Assembly: GCA_944326695.1 (NCBI GenBank)
Contig: CALVEZ010000016.1
Coordinates: forward strand, 1 to 64,000
DNA length: 64,000 nt
Direction of reading: 5' to 3'
From: Candidatus Bilophila faecipullorum
Lineage (GTDB): Bacteria > Desulfobacterota > Desulfovibrionia > Desulfovibrionales > Desulfovibrionaceae
Part shown: positions 1-9,145 of the stretch, piece after piece
Numbering within the stretch: position 1 is the first letter of the stretch
How the letters are laid out: each line of letters opens with the position of its first letter
Program-made: the position numbers and the translations under genes
The notes under the pieces: generated by a model
Database searches by the model: none
Told to the model about the DNA's origin: nothing
Seen by the model: only the letters and a program-made list of their open reading frames with translations

Positions 1-59
1 CTCCGTCTGCGACTACCCGCGCCTCTGCCCCCACCGTCTATCTCCCTCCACGCCCCCCC

Positions 60-83
60 CCCCGCCCCTCCCCTCCCCAATCT
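60..83 (-). repeat. Probable remnant of the 3'-end hairpin repeat family
   Basis: Read on the minus strand, the bases after the trmFO stop are AGATTGGGGAGGGG, the same opening seen after four other genes in this window. The second hairpin arm is not recognisable here and the sequence decays into a run of eleven C (53-63). It is either a truncated copy or a chance G-rich tail. Confidence 0.35.
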
Positions 84-1412
84 TCACACCCCCGTCGCCT
101 CCAGCCACGCAGCAAAAGCCGCGCGGGCGCGGTCGGCGTACCACTGCTTGCGCTCCTTCTTTTTGACGCGGACATCGGGCTCGGGCATGAGGCCGAAATG
201 CACGTTGGAAGGCTGAAAATGCTTGGCGGGCGTGGCGAGATGGTTGAGCAGCGCGCCGAGGGCCGTGGTCGCCGGGGGCCTGGAGAGAGAGCCACCGGAG
301 AGCGTGGCCGAGAGCATCAGGCCGACCCAGAGGCCACAGGCGATGGACTCCACGTAGCCCTCAACCCCGGTGATCTGCCCGGCCAGATGGATGTGGGGCC
401 GCGTGCGCAGGGCCAGCTCCTCGGTGAGGGCCAGCGGCGCGTTCACGTAGGTGTTGCGGTGCATACTGCCGAAACGCACGAAATCCGCGCGCTCCAGACC
501 CGGCACCCGCCGGAAGCACTCGGCCTGCGCCGCATAGGTCAACTTGGTCTGGCAGCCCACCAGATTGAACATCGTCTTGTTCCCGTTTTCCGGGCGAAGC
601 TGAAGAATGGCGAAAGGCCGCTTCCCGGTACGCGGATCGGTGAACCCCACGGGCTTGAGCGGCCCGAAAGCCAGCGTGCGCTCGCCGCGCGCCGCCAGCG
701 CCTCGACGGGCATACAGCCTTCAAAATGCTTTTCCTGCTCGAAATCGCGGGCCGCCACCTTTTCGCCGTCAAGAAGCCCCTGATGAAAGGCACGGTACTC
801 TTCCTCGTTCATGGGGCAGTTGAGATAGTCGCCCTCTCCCGGCTCGCCGTAACGCGAACCCCAGAAGGCGACGGACATATCGATGGAATCCGCCGCCACA
901 ATGGGCGCGATGGCGTCGTAAAAATAGAGATGATCCGCGCCCACCGCCCGGGCAAGGGACGCGGAAAGGCTCTCGCTCGCCAAGGGCCCGGCCGCGATGA
1001 CCACGCGCTCGAAATCCGCCAGCGCGGGATCGTCAAGGCTCTCCACCGCCGCGCGGATCAGCGTGATGCCCGGCTCGGCCTCCACCCGTTCCGTCACGGC
1101 ACGGGAAAAAAGATCGCGGTCCACGGCCAGCGCCTTGCCCGCCGGAACGCGGGTCGCGTCCGCCGCAGCCATGAGCGCACTGCCCAGCTCGCGCAGTTCC
1201 TGCTTGATCAGACCCACGCCCGAGGCCAGCTCGTCCGAGCGCAGGGAGTTGGAACACACCAGCTCGGCCAGATTCGGCGAGGTGTGGGCCGGAGAATACG
1301 TTTCCGGCTTCTGCTCGAAAAGAGTGACGGCGAAACCGCGCCGGGCCAGTTGCAACGCGCATTCGCAACCGGCAAGACCTGCCCCTACAATGGCTATTCG
1401 CTGTGTGCTCAT
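84..1412 (-). CDS. trmFO: Methylenetetrahydrofolate--tRNA-(uracil-5-)-methyltransferase TrmFO
   Basis: Folate- and FAD-dependent enzyme that makes 5-methyluridine at position 54 of the tRNA T-loop, in the cytoplasm. The 442-residue product has an N-terminal FAD-binding Rossmann motif (GAGLAGCECALQLARRG, residues about 8-24), then family-typical segments such as VCSNSLRSDE, NCPMNEEEY, FEGCMPVEALA and, near the C-terminus, HLAGQITGVEGYVESI. The start at MSTQRIAIVGAG matches the family. Upstream in-frame codons reach to about 1940 but lie over the neighbouring plus-strand gene and are not coding. It is divergent from the micro-ORF and pseudouridine synthase. Identification is secure; the exact start is very likely. 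Confidence 0.95.
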   Translation of the reverse strand: MSTQRIAIVGAGLAGCECALQLARRGFAVTLFEQKPETYSPAHTSPNLAELVCSNSLRSDELASGVGLIKQELRELGSALMAAADATRVPAGKALAVDRDLFSRAVTERVEAEPGITLIRAAVESLDDPALADFERVVIAAGPLASESLSASLARAVGADHLYFYDAIAPIVAADSIDMSVAFWGSRYGEPGEGDYLNCPMNEEEYRAFHQGLLDGEKVAARDFEQEKHFEGCMPVEALAARGERTLAFGPLKPVGFTDPRTGKRPFAILQLRPENGNKTMFNLVGCQTKLTYAAQAECFRRVPGLERADFVRFGSMHRNTYVNAPLALTEELALRTRPHIHLAGQITGVEGYVESIACGLWVGLMLSATLSGGSLSRPPATTALGALLNHLATPAKHFQPSNVHFGLMPEPDVRVKKKERKQWYADRARAAFAAWLEATGV

Positions 1413-1547
1413 GGATGCCCTGATGAAAAATGTTGACGGGAAGGAGCGGCGCTTTCGCCCGGCAAGGCTTCCGCTCCCTTGCTCCGTCCCTTCCTTTACG
1501 CTACAGTCGAAGGGCTCCGCAACCACCTCAACGCAGGGAGACGTATC

Positions 1548-1631
1548 ATGGATTTCGTTTGGTTCTTCTTGGGCATCGCCGCCGTCATCGCCGGGCTTAC
1601 CTACATCAAGCGTTCCTCGCCCAACCGCTGA
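1548..1631 (+). CDS. 27-residue membrane micro-protein
   Basis: An ATG preceded by GCAGGGAG at suitable spacing opens a 27-codon frame encoding MDFVWFFLGIAAVIAG followed by LTYIKRSSPNR. That is one hydrophobic helix followed by a positively charged tail, as expected for a single-pass membrane peptide with the tail in the cytoplasm. Its stop lies four bases before the GTG proposed for the downstream pseudouridine synthase, so it could be a real small protein or a leader that couples translation. No family is recognised. Confidence 0.5.
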   Translation: MDFVWFFLGIAAVIAGLTYIKRSSPNR

Positions 1632-1635
1632 TCCG

Positions 1636-2652
1636 GTGACGACCTCTTCTCCCGAAAGCCCCGCCGCAGAGGGCCTCTCTTGGCGCGTCCCCGAAGAGGC
1701 GCACGGCTGGCGGCTGGACAAGGCCCTCGGACTGCTGCTTGCCGTCCCTTCGCCCGAACAAAGGGCGCAACGCCCCGAACTTTTCGCGCTGGCCGAGAAG
1801 GGCCTGCGCGCGCGGCGTCGGCTGTGCGAGCGCTCCCTCGTCCTCGTGGGCGGCAAGCCGGGCATCCCTGGCCTCAAGGTACGGGCGGGACAGGACATCC
1901 TGATCCTTCCCGAGCCGGAGGCGGAAACGGCCCTGTCCAAGGCGGAAGACGCCGAACTGGTACAGGAAGAAAACGGCCTCGCGGCGCTCTATAAGCCCGC
2001 TGGGATGCACTCGGCGGCCTTGGCGGGCAGTCCTGCGCCCTGCCTTGAAAGCCTGCTCGCCGCGTTCCTGCCCGGGGCTGAAGAAGGCTATCCCCGTCTG
2101 CTCAACCGCCTCGACGCCCCCACCTCCGGCCTTGTGCTGGCGGCCTGCGGCGAAGAAGGCGAGCGGCGCTGGCGTCGGGCCGAGCGCATCGGCCAGACCG
2201 ATAAACGCTATCTGGCCCTGATCGAAGGCCAACCCCTTTACGACTTCACCGTCGCCCGCCGCCTTGATACCGACGCGCGGACCAAGAGCCGGGTACGGCA
2301 CAGCGACGATCCCGATCCCCTGCGCCATACGGACGTGGCCCTCCTCCACCCGCTGACCGCCGCCGAAACGGGCGGACTCGTGGAGGCTGACGGCGACGCG
2401 CTGCTCATGCTCGTGGGCTGCCGCATCCGCAAGGGCGCGCGGCATCAGATACGGGCGCATCTGGCCGCCGCCGGGCACCCGCTGGCCGGGGATGACCTGT
2501 ACGGCGCATCCCTGCGTTGCCGGGACTTCCCTTTCCTCCTGCATCACGGGCGCGTCTCTCTCCCGGATTTTGACGCTTTCCGCCTCCCCATCTGGCTTTC
2601 CTCCCTTCCCCTCGAGGCGCAGGAACGCGCCGAAGCCTTCCTGCGCGGCTGA
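1636..2652 (+). CDS. RluA-family RNA pseudouridine synthase
   Basis: Converts specific uridines in rRNA or tRNA to pseudouridine. The catalytic signature LLNRLDAPTSGLVLA, with the essential Asp in RLD, sits near residue 160. It is preceded by LAALYKPAGMHS and followed by KGARHQIRAHLAAAGHPLAGD, both typical of the RluA family. The N-terminal part (GWRLDKALGLLL and later VRAGQDILIL) looks like a divergent S4-type RNA-binding segment. The start is uncertain: the frame is open far upstream over trmFO, and the GTG just after the micro-ORF stop is chosen because it begins where protein-like sequence begins (338 residues). No strong ribosome-binding site precedes it, so translational coupling is likely. 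Target nucleotide unknown. Confidence 0.85.
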   Translation: MTTSSPESPAAEGLSWRVPEEAHGWRLDKALGLLLAVPSPEQRAQRPELFALAEKGLRARRRLCERSLVLVGGKPGIPGLKVRAGQDILILPEPEAETALSKAEDAELVQEENGLAALYKPAGMHSAALAGSPAPCLESLLAAFLPGAEEGYPRLLNRLDAPTSGLVLAACGEEGERRWRRAERIGQTDKRYLALIEGQPLYDFTVARRLDTDARTKSRVRHSDDPDPLRHTDVALLHPLTAAETGGLVEADGDALLMLVGCRIRKGARHQIRAHLAAAGHPLAGDDLYGASLRCRDFPFLLHHGRVSLPDFDAFRLPIWLSSLPLEAQERAEAFLRG

Positions 2653-2866
2653 AACGTCCTTTTTGGCGCCGTCCCTGCTCCCAAAGGCTTTACGGCGGGA
2701 GAGACTCGGGAAGAAACGGTTTACCCCAACACCGTGCGCGGTCGCAGGGTCTCGGGTGCGGCCTTCGGAGCGCCGGGACGGGTGAGGGATTCTCCCGATG
2801 ATAATAAGACCATTCAAAATGACGAGGTATTACAAGAGACTACACTCATACCATAAGGAGATGTCT

Positions 2867-3430
2867 ATGTCCCTCGTCAACAACGAAGTCGGTGACTTCA
2901 CCGTTCAGGCGTTTTACAAGAACGAATTCAGGGCTTTCACCAAGGCGGACATCCTCGGCCACTGGTCCGTCTTTTTCTTCTATCCCGCTGATTTTACCTT
3001 CGTATGCCCCACGGAACTGGAAGATTTGGCCGAAAAATACGAAGCCTTCCAGAACATCGGCTGCGAAATCTACGCCATCTCATGCGACAGCCATTTCGTT
3101 CATAAGGCGTGGCACGAGTCCTCGCCGTCCATCCAGAAGATAGCGTACCCCATGCTGGCCGACCCCGCCTGCGTGCTGGCGCGCGGTTTCGGCGTCCTGA
3201 CCGAAGCCGACGGCATGGCCGAGCGCGGCAGCTTCATCATCGATCCCGATGGCCGCATTCAGGCCTATGAAGTCATTGCCGGGGGCGTCGGGCGCAATGC
3301 GGATGAACTCCTGCGCCGCGTGCAGGCCCTCCAGTTCGTGCGCGAACACGGGGATCAGGTATGCCCGGCAAAATGGCAGCCCGGCGAGCAGACGTTGAAG
3401 CCGAGCCTTGATCTGGTAGGTATCTTATAA
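2867..3430 (+). CDS. ahpC: Alkyl hydroperoxide reductase subunit C (2-Cys peroxiredoxin)
   Basis: Reduces hydrogen peroxide, organic peroxides and peroxynitrite; important for oxygen tolerance in an anaerobe. The 187-residue length equals that of well-studied AhpC. The peroxidatic cysteine is in DFTFVCPTELEDLAEKY (about residue 47) and the resolving cysteine is in DQVCPAKWQPGE near the C-terminus. AAGGAG directly abuts an earlier ATG; the second ATG, six bases further on, has normal spacing and gives the family N-terminus MSLVNNEVGDF. No ahpF lies beside it, so the electron donor must be encoded elsewhere. Followed by a strong hairpin. Confidence 0.96.
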   Translation: MSLVNNEVGDFTVQAFYKNEFRAFTKADILGHWSVFFFYPADFTFVCPTELEDLAEKYEAFQNIGCEIYAISCDSHFVHKAWHESSPSIQKIAYPMLADPACVLARGFGVLTEADGMAERGSFIIDPDGRIQAYEVIAGGVGRNADELLRRVQALQFVREHGDQVCPAKWQPGEQTLKPSLDLVGIL

Positions 3431-3441
3431 AAAATGGCGCT

Positions 3442-3480
3442 AGAAGAGAAAGACTTTCTAGTCTTTCTCTTCTTATTATA
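3442..3480 (+). terminator. Hairpin terminator after ahpC
   Basis: AGAAGAGAAAGACT pairs perfectly over 14 bp with AGTCTTTCTCTTCT around a TTCT loop (3442-3473). The sequence after it is AT-rich (TATTATAAT) rather than a clean T-run. It marks the end of the ahpC transcript and the edge of the AT-rich block. Confidence 0.75.
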
Positions 3481-4019
3481 ATTAAAACTTATTTACTATA
3501 TAAATTTATTACTACTTTAATATGAAGTTTATAATTACAAATTACTTAATTAATATTTAATATAATTTATTTACTCTTATTATAATAAATTATACTTATA
3601 TATTTGTTCTAATATTTTATCTACTATGCCAATAAGTATTTTATATTAATAGACATAATTTAAAAATCATTTATTAATACATAATAATATATACGTTTTT
3701 AATACTATGACCTCTATAACTAAACATTATTGAATTTAATTATCAAATTTAACTCTGTACACATTTAAGCTTTTTTCCCATATGAAAGTGGTATATAGTG
3801 TACATCCCAAAAGAGATATTTACCTCTCCCAGAAACGAAAAGTATCTTAATTCTTTGATTTTTAAAATTATTTCATTTCTGAAATCATCTTAAAACAATA
3901 TCGGAAGAGATAAAAATTGTTAAGTATAGTATCCTTACTTCAAACTCTAAGTGAAAATTTATATACATGCAAGAATAGCTAAGATGTTGAATTCTTTATA
4001 ATATCACCATTATATAAAT
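3475..4019. other. Extremely AT-rich non-coding block (probable foreign DNA)
   Basis: About 545 bases with no credible gene and a composition unlike the rest of the window. Bases 3541-3600 contain only 4 G/C out of 60, and 3601-3660 contain 10 of 60, against roughly 60% in flanking genes. It leads directly into the AT-rich first half of the next glycosyltransferase. It probably holds that gene's promoter, but so many AT-rich hexamers occur that none can be singled out. Confidence 0.7.
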
Positions 4020-5090
4020 ATGAATTATCGTAAAAAATTATGTATTGATTGCCGTATGGTATATATGTCAGGTATAGGTACCTATATACATCATCTTATA
4101 CCTCGTTGCATCAACGCTTTACCTGAGTTTTCCTTTAATCTTATAGGAAACTCTCCTCTCCCTTTCAATCTACCTTCTAATTCATTTTTTACTAAAGTAT
4201 CATCTCATATTTATAGTTTTTATGAACAAATAGAGATTTCTTATATTATACGTGGAACACAAGGTTTATGGGTACCACATTATGTTATTCCATTGTTTTC
4301 AAATATTCCTGTCATGGCTACAGTTCATGATGTAGCCCATCTTGCATTACCAGATATTTTTGGCTTTACAAAAAGAATTTATGCTAAATATATGTTTCAA
4401 ATTCTAAAAATGCGTGCCAGAACTATATTTTTTAATTCTTCTTTTACAAAGCAAGAGTTTCAACGTTTAGTAGGAGAGCCACACTGTCCTACATTTATTA
4501 CTCCACTCGGTGTAGATACGTTCTGGTTTGAAGAACAAAAAGAAGATAGTCTTTTTAATTTTCCCTATTTTCTTGCAGTAGGAAATCTGAAACCTCATAA
4601 GAATATAACGGCCTTGTGCAAAGCCTTTGCCGGGATTGCTTCGCAATGCCCACATCATCTTGTTCTCGCCGGGAAAAAAGAAGGATTTATAACCGGGTTA
4701 GAAGAGACTTGGGAAAACCTTGCTCCCGGGAGGATCCACTCTACGGGTATTCTTAATGCCGCTCAATTGCGTCAAGCCGTAAAGAATGCATCCTGTTTAG
4801 TCTTTCCCTCCCTCTATGAGGGATTCGGGCTGCCTCCTCTTGAGGCGCTGGCCTGCGGCACACCGGTTCTGGCTTCGGACATCCCGCCCGTCCGGGAAAC
4901 CTGCGCCGACGCCGCGGACTATTTTGATCCGCACTCCGAATCTTCCCTGCGGGAAGGGCTGTTGCGTTGCGCCGCGCTCTCGGCGGACCCGGAGGCGCGC
5001 GAAGCCCGCCGTCGCCGCGCCGCCCTTTTTTCCTGGGACCGGACGGCGGCCCTGACCGTCTCCGCCCTCAAACAGGCCTTTGGCCTTTAA
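4020..5090 (+). CDS. GT4-family glycosyltransferase with compositionally mosaic sequence
   Basis: A GT-B fold retaining glycosyltransferase, expected to add a sugar to a lipid-linked or surface glycan at the cytoplasmic membrane face. The C-terminal donor-binding half carries YFLAVGNLKPHKNI (about residue 186) and FPSLYEGFGLPPLEALACG with the EX7E motif (about residues 264-276). The N-terminal acceptor half has SGIGTYIHHLI and TVHDVAHLALP. Base composition changes inside the gene: 15 of 60 G/C at 4201-4260, 21 of 60 at 4501-4560, 31 of 60 at 4621-4680, 36 of 60 at 4921-4980. The switch coincides with the boundary between the two Rossmann domains. It starts a glycan gene group and the exporter gene follows 20 bases later. 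No clear ribosome-binding site. Substrate unknown. Confidence 0.9.
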   Translation: MNYRKKLCIDCRMVYMSGIGTYIHHLIPRCINALPEFSFNLIGNSPLPFNLPSNSFFTKVSSHIYSFYEQIEISYIIRGTQGLWVPHYVIPLFSNIPVMATVHDVAHLALPDIFGFTKRIYAKYMFQILKMRARTIFFNSSFTKQEFQRLVGEPHCPTFITPLGVDTFWFEEQKEDSLFNFPYFLAVGNLKPHKNITALCKAFAGIASQCPHHLVLAGKKEGFITGLEETWENLAPGRIHSTGILNAAQLRQAVKNASCLVFPSLYEGFGLPPLEALACGTPVLASDIPPVRETCADAADYFDPHSESSLREGLLRCAALSADPEAREARRRRAALFSWDRTAALTVSALKQAFGL

Positions 5091-5110
5091 GCCCTGCCAA
5101 GGAGCCGCGC

Positions 5111-6913
5111 GTGAGCCTGCGCCAGAAACTGTTCATCGATGACGTCGCCCGCGTCATGAGGATTTTGCCCGCGTCCCTGCGTTTCCGCATTTACGCCCTT
5201 TTTTTCCTGATGTTCGTCCTTGCCGTCTTTGAAGTGCTTTCCGTCCTGTCCATGTCCTTCATGGCCATGAGCGTGGCCGCTCCGCAGGTGATTATGAAGG
5301 AACCCGCCATCGGTTGGATCATGGAAACCTTCCCTTCGCTGGAAACGCTCTGTTCGGACTTGCGCTATTTCACGCTGGCGGCGGCGCTGGGGGTCGTCGT
5401 GCTGACCCTGATCAAGAATCTCCTCAGCGCGCTGGTGGGCTGGAAGGGGGCCTGCATCGGTGAGGACGTGGCCATCTTTTCGGGAAGCCGGATCATGAAC
5501 CACTATCTGAACAGCGACTATATGTGGCATATTTCAAGCAGCAGCACGGACATGTTTCAGGCTCTGGGCTGGCGGCAGCAGCTCAGCCTCCTGCTCGTCA
5601 ACCTGCTGAACGTCTACACCTACGCGCTGACCACCATCGCCCTTTTCTTCGCGCTGATCACGGCCACGCCGGGGATCATCCTCGTCTGTCTGGTCGTGAC
5701 GGGCGCGCTTTCCTATGCGGTCTACCGCACCATGAAAAACGCCATCGACCGCTCGGGCACGGCGGTGGCGGCCTCCGCAGCGCAGGAAAGCCGCACGACG
5801 CTGAACGCCATGAACGGCATCCGCGAAGTGCTCATCTACCGCCAGCAGCCCATCTTTTTCGACAGATACGTGGAAGCCTGCCGCTCGGGGCTGCGCGCGC
5901 GATCCTTCCTCACGATTGCCCCTCCCATCCCTTCGTGGATACTGGAAACGTTCGGCTTTTCCGTCATCCCGGCCACCATCTGGCTGCTCATCGATACGGA
6001 AAACGCCTCCATGCCGGTCATCGCCAGCGTGGTGACGATGGTCATGCTCGCGGCATGGCGCATCCTCCCCATCCTCAACCGCTCTCTGGGCTGCCTCGTC
6101 ATGGTGCGCAGCGTGCGGCCCATGGCGCTCAAGTGCCTTGAGCGGCTGGAAGCCATCAGGGAGCAGAACCTCCCTTCCCGGCCCGAACCTGACCCCCGGT
6201 TCCGTTTCAGGCGGGCGATCTCCCTGGAGAACGTCACGTTCCGTTACCCCGATGCGGAATGGCGGTCCCTTGACGGCATCACCTTCTCCATACGCAAGGG
6301 GACGCAAGTGGGCATCGTGGGGCCCTCCGGGGCGGGGAAAAGTACGCTCATCGGCATCCTCAGCGGCCTCATGCCGCCGGAAAACGGCCTTTTTCTGGTG
6401 GACGGCGAAGCGGTCACGGGCGCGCGGCTGACGGCCTACTGCGCGCGGGTGGGCTACGTGCCTCAGACGCCCTACATCATGAGCGGCACGATTGCCGAAA
6501 ACGTCGCCTTCAGCCAGTGGGGGAAGCCCTACGATGAGGAAAAAGTGCGGCGGGCCTGCCGGATGGCGGCGCTCGACGTGGTCAAGAAGGACCCCCGGGG
6601 CATCGACTATCCCATCGGGGAGCACGGGGCGGGCCTGTCGGGTGGGCAGGCGCAGCGCGTATCCATCGCCCGGGCCCTCTATGCCGAGCCGGAAATCCTC
6701 ATTCTGGACGAGTCGACGAGCGCCCTCGATCAGGGGACGGAAGCCGCCATCATGGAGACCATCCGGCGCTTGAAGGGCATGACGGTGATCATCATCGCGC
6801 ACCGTCTGACCACGGTGGAACACTGCGACGACATCGTGTGGATTCAGGACGGCAAGGTGGTCAAGACAGGCCCGCCCGCAACCGTCCTCGACGAATACCG
6901 ACGGACCTTATAA
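5111..6913 (+). CDS. ABC exporter, lipid-linked oligosaccharide flippase type (PglK/MsbA-like)
   Basis: Half-transporter with fused membrane and ATPase domains, 600 residues. The N-terminal half contains about six hydrophobic segments (for example YALFFLMFVLAVFEV, then ALTTIALFFALITATPGII). The C-terminal nucleotide-binding domain has Walker A GPSGAGKST (about residue 404), Q-loop YVPQTPYI, signature LSGGQAQRVSIARAL (about 508), Walker B ILILDESTSALD and H-loop IIIAHRLTTV. GTG is chosen as start because AAGGAG lies six bases upstream and the hydrophobic domain follows. Its place between two glycosyltransferases suggests it flips a lipid-linked glycan; transport of another amphipath cannot be excluded. 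Confidence 0.9.
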   Translation: MSLRQKLFIDDVARVMRILPASLRFRIYALFFLMFVLAVFEVLSVLSMSFMAMSVAAPQVIMKEPAIGWIMETFPSLETLCSDLRYFTLAAALGVVVLTLIKNLLSALVGWKGACIGEDVAIFSGSRIMNHYLNSDYMWHISSSSTDMFQALGWRQQLSLLLVNLLNVYTYALTTIALFFALITATPGIILVCLVVTGALSYAVYRTMKNAIDRSGTAVAASAAQESRTTLNAMNGIREVLIYRQQPIFFDRYVEACRSGLRARSFLTIAPPIPSWILETFGFSVIPATIWLLIDTENASMPVIASVVTMVMLAAWRILPILNRSLGCLVMVRSVRPMALKCLERLEAIREQNLPSRPEPDPRFRFRRAISLENVTFRYPDAEWRSLDGITFSIRKGTQVGIVGPSGAGKSTLIGILSGLMPPENGLFLVDGEAVTGARLTAYCARVGYVPQTPYIMSGTIAENVAFSQWGKPYDEEKVRRACRMAALDVVKKDPRGIDYPIGEHGAGLSGGQAQRVSIARALYAEPEILILDESTSALDQGTEAAIMETIRRLKGMTVIIIAHRLTTVEHCDDIVWIQDGKVVKTGPPATVLDEYRRTL

Positions 6914-6938
6914 GAGACAGCGAACGGAAAGGGCGGTA

Positions 6939-8189
6939 ATGGGAACCATGAACAATGATTTTTCGCACTTGCGGGTAGCCATCGTGCATTACTGGCTGGT
7001 AGGGATGCGCGGCGGGGAAAAAGTCGTCGAGGCCCTGTGCCGCCTTTTTCCGCAGGCCGACCTCTACGCCCACGCGGTCAGGCCGGAAGCGCTCTCGCCC
7101 ACGCTGCTCGCCCACTCCATCCGCACAACCTTCATCCAGAAGCTGCCCTGCGCGGCCACGCGTTTTCGCAACTATCTGCCCCTGATGCCGCTGGCATTGG
7201 AGCAGCTTGACCTGCGCGCCTACGATCTGGTCATCTCCAGCGAGTCGGGTCCGGCCAAGGGGGTCATCGTCCGGGCCGACGTGCCGCACATCTGCTATTG
7301 CCATTCCCCCATGCGTTACCTCTGGGACATGCATCAGGACTATCTCGAATCAGCCGGGCCCGTGGCGCGCCTTTTCATGCGCCTCTTCTTCCATCGGCTG
7401 CGCCTGTGGGACTATGCCTCGGCGCAACGGCCCGACGTGATCATCGCCAACTCCCAAACGGTGGCGCGGCGCATCCGGCGCTGGTGGAAGAGGGAGCCCC
7501 GGCTCATCTACCCGCCCGTGGAGGTGGAACGCTTCGCAGCCCCGGATATGGATTCCCTGCAAAAGGTGCCGGGCCGCCTCCGGGCCGGGGGCTATTACCT
7601 GTGTTTCGGCGAGATTGTGAACTACAAGCGGGTCGATCTGGCCGTACGGGCCTGTACGCAGAGAGGCGCGCCGCTGGTCGTCGCCGGGGACGGCCCGGAA
7701 CGCCGCCGCCTTGAGGCAATGGCCGGGCCGAGCGTCGTCTTCACGGGCCGGGTGCCCGAGAGCGCAGTACCGGCGCTCTACGCAGGCTGCCGGGCTTTCC
7801 TCTTTTCGGGCGAAGAGGATTTCGGCATCACCCCGGTCGAGGCCATGGCCGCCGGGCGTCCCGTCATCGCCTACGGGAAAGGCGGCGCGCGGGAAACCGT
7901 GCGGGAAGGCTCGACCGGTCTCTTTTTCCCCACGCAGACCGTAGAGAGCCTGAGCGCAGCCCTCGACGCCTTTGAAAACGATGAAAGCGCGTTTCAGACG
8001 GAAGCCTGCCGCCGTCGGGCGCACTCCTTTGACACATCCATCTTTGAGGAAAAGTTCGCCGCCGAGGTCCGGGACATCCTGAACGCCGCAGGGAAGGAAT
8101 GGGCGGAAAAGGCCCCGTCCCCGGCAACAGAACGCGATGCCCTGCCCGCCCGCACGGACTCCCTGCGGACCCTCCTTCCGGGAGGCTGA
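6939..8189 (+). CDS. GT4-family glycosyltransferase
   Basis: GT-B fold glycosyltransferase of 416 residues. The N-terminal domain opens with RVAIVHYWLVGMRGGEKV, containing the glycine-rich loop common in GT4 enzymes, and includes PHICYCHSPMRYLWDMH, typical of mannosyl/rhamnosyl-type members. The C-terminal domain has YYLCFGEIVNYKRVDLAV (donor domain start), VVAGDGPERRRLE and the EX7E stretch EEDFGITPVEAMAAGRPVIA (about residue 290). Uniformly GC-rich, unlike the first glycosyltransferase. Lies 25 bases after the exporter gene and before rfbA, so a role in the same surface glycan is likely. Specific sugar not assignable. Two possible ATGs nine bases apart (MGTMNN); the first is used. Confidence 0.9.
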   Translation: MGTMNNDFSHLRVAIVHYWLVGMRGGEKVVEALCRLFPQADLYAHAVRPEALSPTLLAHSIRTTFIQKLPCAATRFRNYLPLMPLALEQLDLRAYDLVISSESGPAKGVIVRADVPHICYCHSPMRYLWDMHQDYLESAGPVARLFMRLFFHRLRLWDYASAQRPDVIIANSQTVARRIRRWWKREPRLIYPPVEVERFAAPDMDSLQKVPGRLRAGGYYLCFGEIVNYKRVDLAVRACTQRGAPLVVAGDGPERRRLEAMAGPSVVFTGRVPESAVPALYAGCRAFLFSGEEDFGITPVEAMAAGRPVIAYGKGGARETVREGSTGLFFPTQTVESLSAALDAFENDESAFQTEACRRRAHSFDTSIFEEKFAAEVRDILNAAGKEWAEKAPSPATERDALPARTDSLRTLLPGG

Positions 8190-8190
8190 G

Positions 8191-8220
8191 TTGACCCTGC
8201 CCGCGCTGCAATGGTATAAG
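8191..8220 (+). promoter_or_regulatory. Sigma70-type promoter candidate for rfbA
   Basis: TTGACC (8191-8196) and TATAAG (8215-8220) each match the consensus at five of six positions with an 18-base spacer. The rfbA ATG is 31 bases further on, giving a short leader. It suggests rfbA can be transcribed independently of the upstream glycan genes. Confidence 0.6.
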
Positions 8221-8251
8221 GTCTTTCATCCTTTAGCGCGGACGGCATCGC

Positions 8252-9145
8252 ATGGCACATTGGAAAGGCATCCTCCTGGCTGGAGGGGCGGGGACGCGCC
8301 TGCACCCTCTGACTCTGAGCGTCAGCAAACAGCTCCTTCCCGTCTACAACAAGCCCATGATTTACTATCCCCTGTCGGTGCTCATGCTGGCCGGCATCCG
8401 GGAAATCGTGATCATCACCACGCCGGAAGACATTTCCTCATTCAAGCGGCTCCTCGGCGACGGCAGCCAGTGGGGCTGCTCCTTTGAGTATGTGGTGCAG
8501 GCCCGGCCCGAAGGCATCGCGCAGGCCTTCCTTCTGGCCGAGGAATTCATCCGCGGCTGCCACGTCTGCCTGATCCTCGGCGACAACATCTTTTTCGGCA
8601 ACGGCCTTGAAGACCTGCTCGTGCGGGCGCGGAACCGGGAGGACGGGGCGACCGTCTTCGGCTATCACGTCCGTGATCCCGAACGCTACGGCGTGGTCGA
8701 ATTCGACGAGGCCATGCGGGTCCGATCCATTGAGGAAAAGCCGCGCGCGCCCAAATCCAATTACGCCGTTTCCGGGCTGTATTTCTATGATCCCGACGTC
8801 ATCGACGTCACGCGGGACATCCGGCCCTCGGCCCGGGGCGAACTGGAAATCACCGACGTCAACAACGCCTACCTGCACGCCGGAAAGCTGCGCGTCGAGA
8901 TCATGGGCCGGGGCATCGCGTGGCTCGATACCGGGACGCACGATTCCCTCATGGCCGCGGGCACCTTCGTACAGGCCATCGAAAGTCGTCAGGGCCTCAA
9001 GGTCGCCTGCCTTGAAGAAATCGCGTGGAGAAGAGGGTACATCTCCACCGAACGCCTTCTGGAACTGGCCGCCCCTCTGAAAAAGTCCGGCTACGGCGAC
9101 TACCTCGCCTCCCTGCCCGAAAGGGTCGCGGAAGGGTGGAAATAG
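8252..9145 (+). CDS. rfbA: Glucose-1-phosphate thymidylyltransferase RfbA/RmlA
   Basis: Makes dTDP-glucose from dTTP and glucose 1-phosphate, first step of the dTDP-rhamnose pathway. At 297 residues it has the usual family length. The nucleotide-binding motif [11 protein letters not shown] is at residues 10-20, followed by [28 protein letters not shown] with the catalytic Asp, [28 protein letters not shown] and GELEITDVN, all diagnostic of RmlA. The second pathway enzyme, rfbB, is about 28 kb away at 37-38 kb; rfbC and rfbD are not in the window. Confidence 0.97.
   Translation: MAHWKGILLAGGAGTRLHPLTLSVSKQLLPVYNKPMIYYPLSVLMLAGIREIVIITTPEDISSFKRLLGDGSQWGCSFEYVVQARPEGIAQAFLLAEEFIRGCHVCLILGDNIFFGNGLEDLLVRARNREDGATVFGYHVRDPERYGVVEFDEAMRVRSIEEKPRAPKSNYAVSGLYFYDPDVIDVTRDIRPSARGELEITDVNNAYLHAGKLRVEIMGRGIAWLDTGTHDSLMAAGTFVQAIESRQGLKVACLEEIAWRRGYISTERLLELAAPLKKSGYGDYLASLPERVAEGWK

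Noticed and set aside
198..1436. 412-codon plus-strand frame opposite trmFO
   Set aside because: Antisense shadow of a confidently identified gene.
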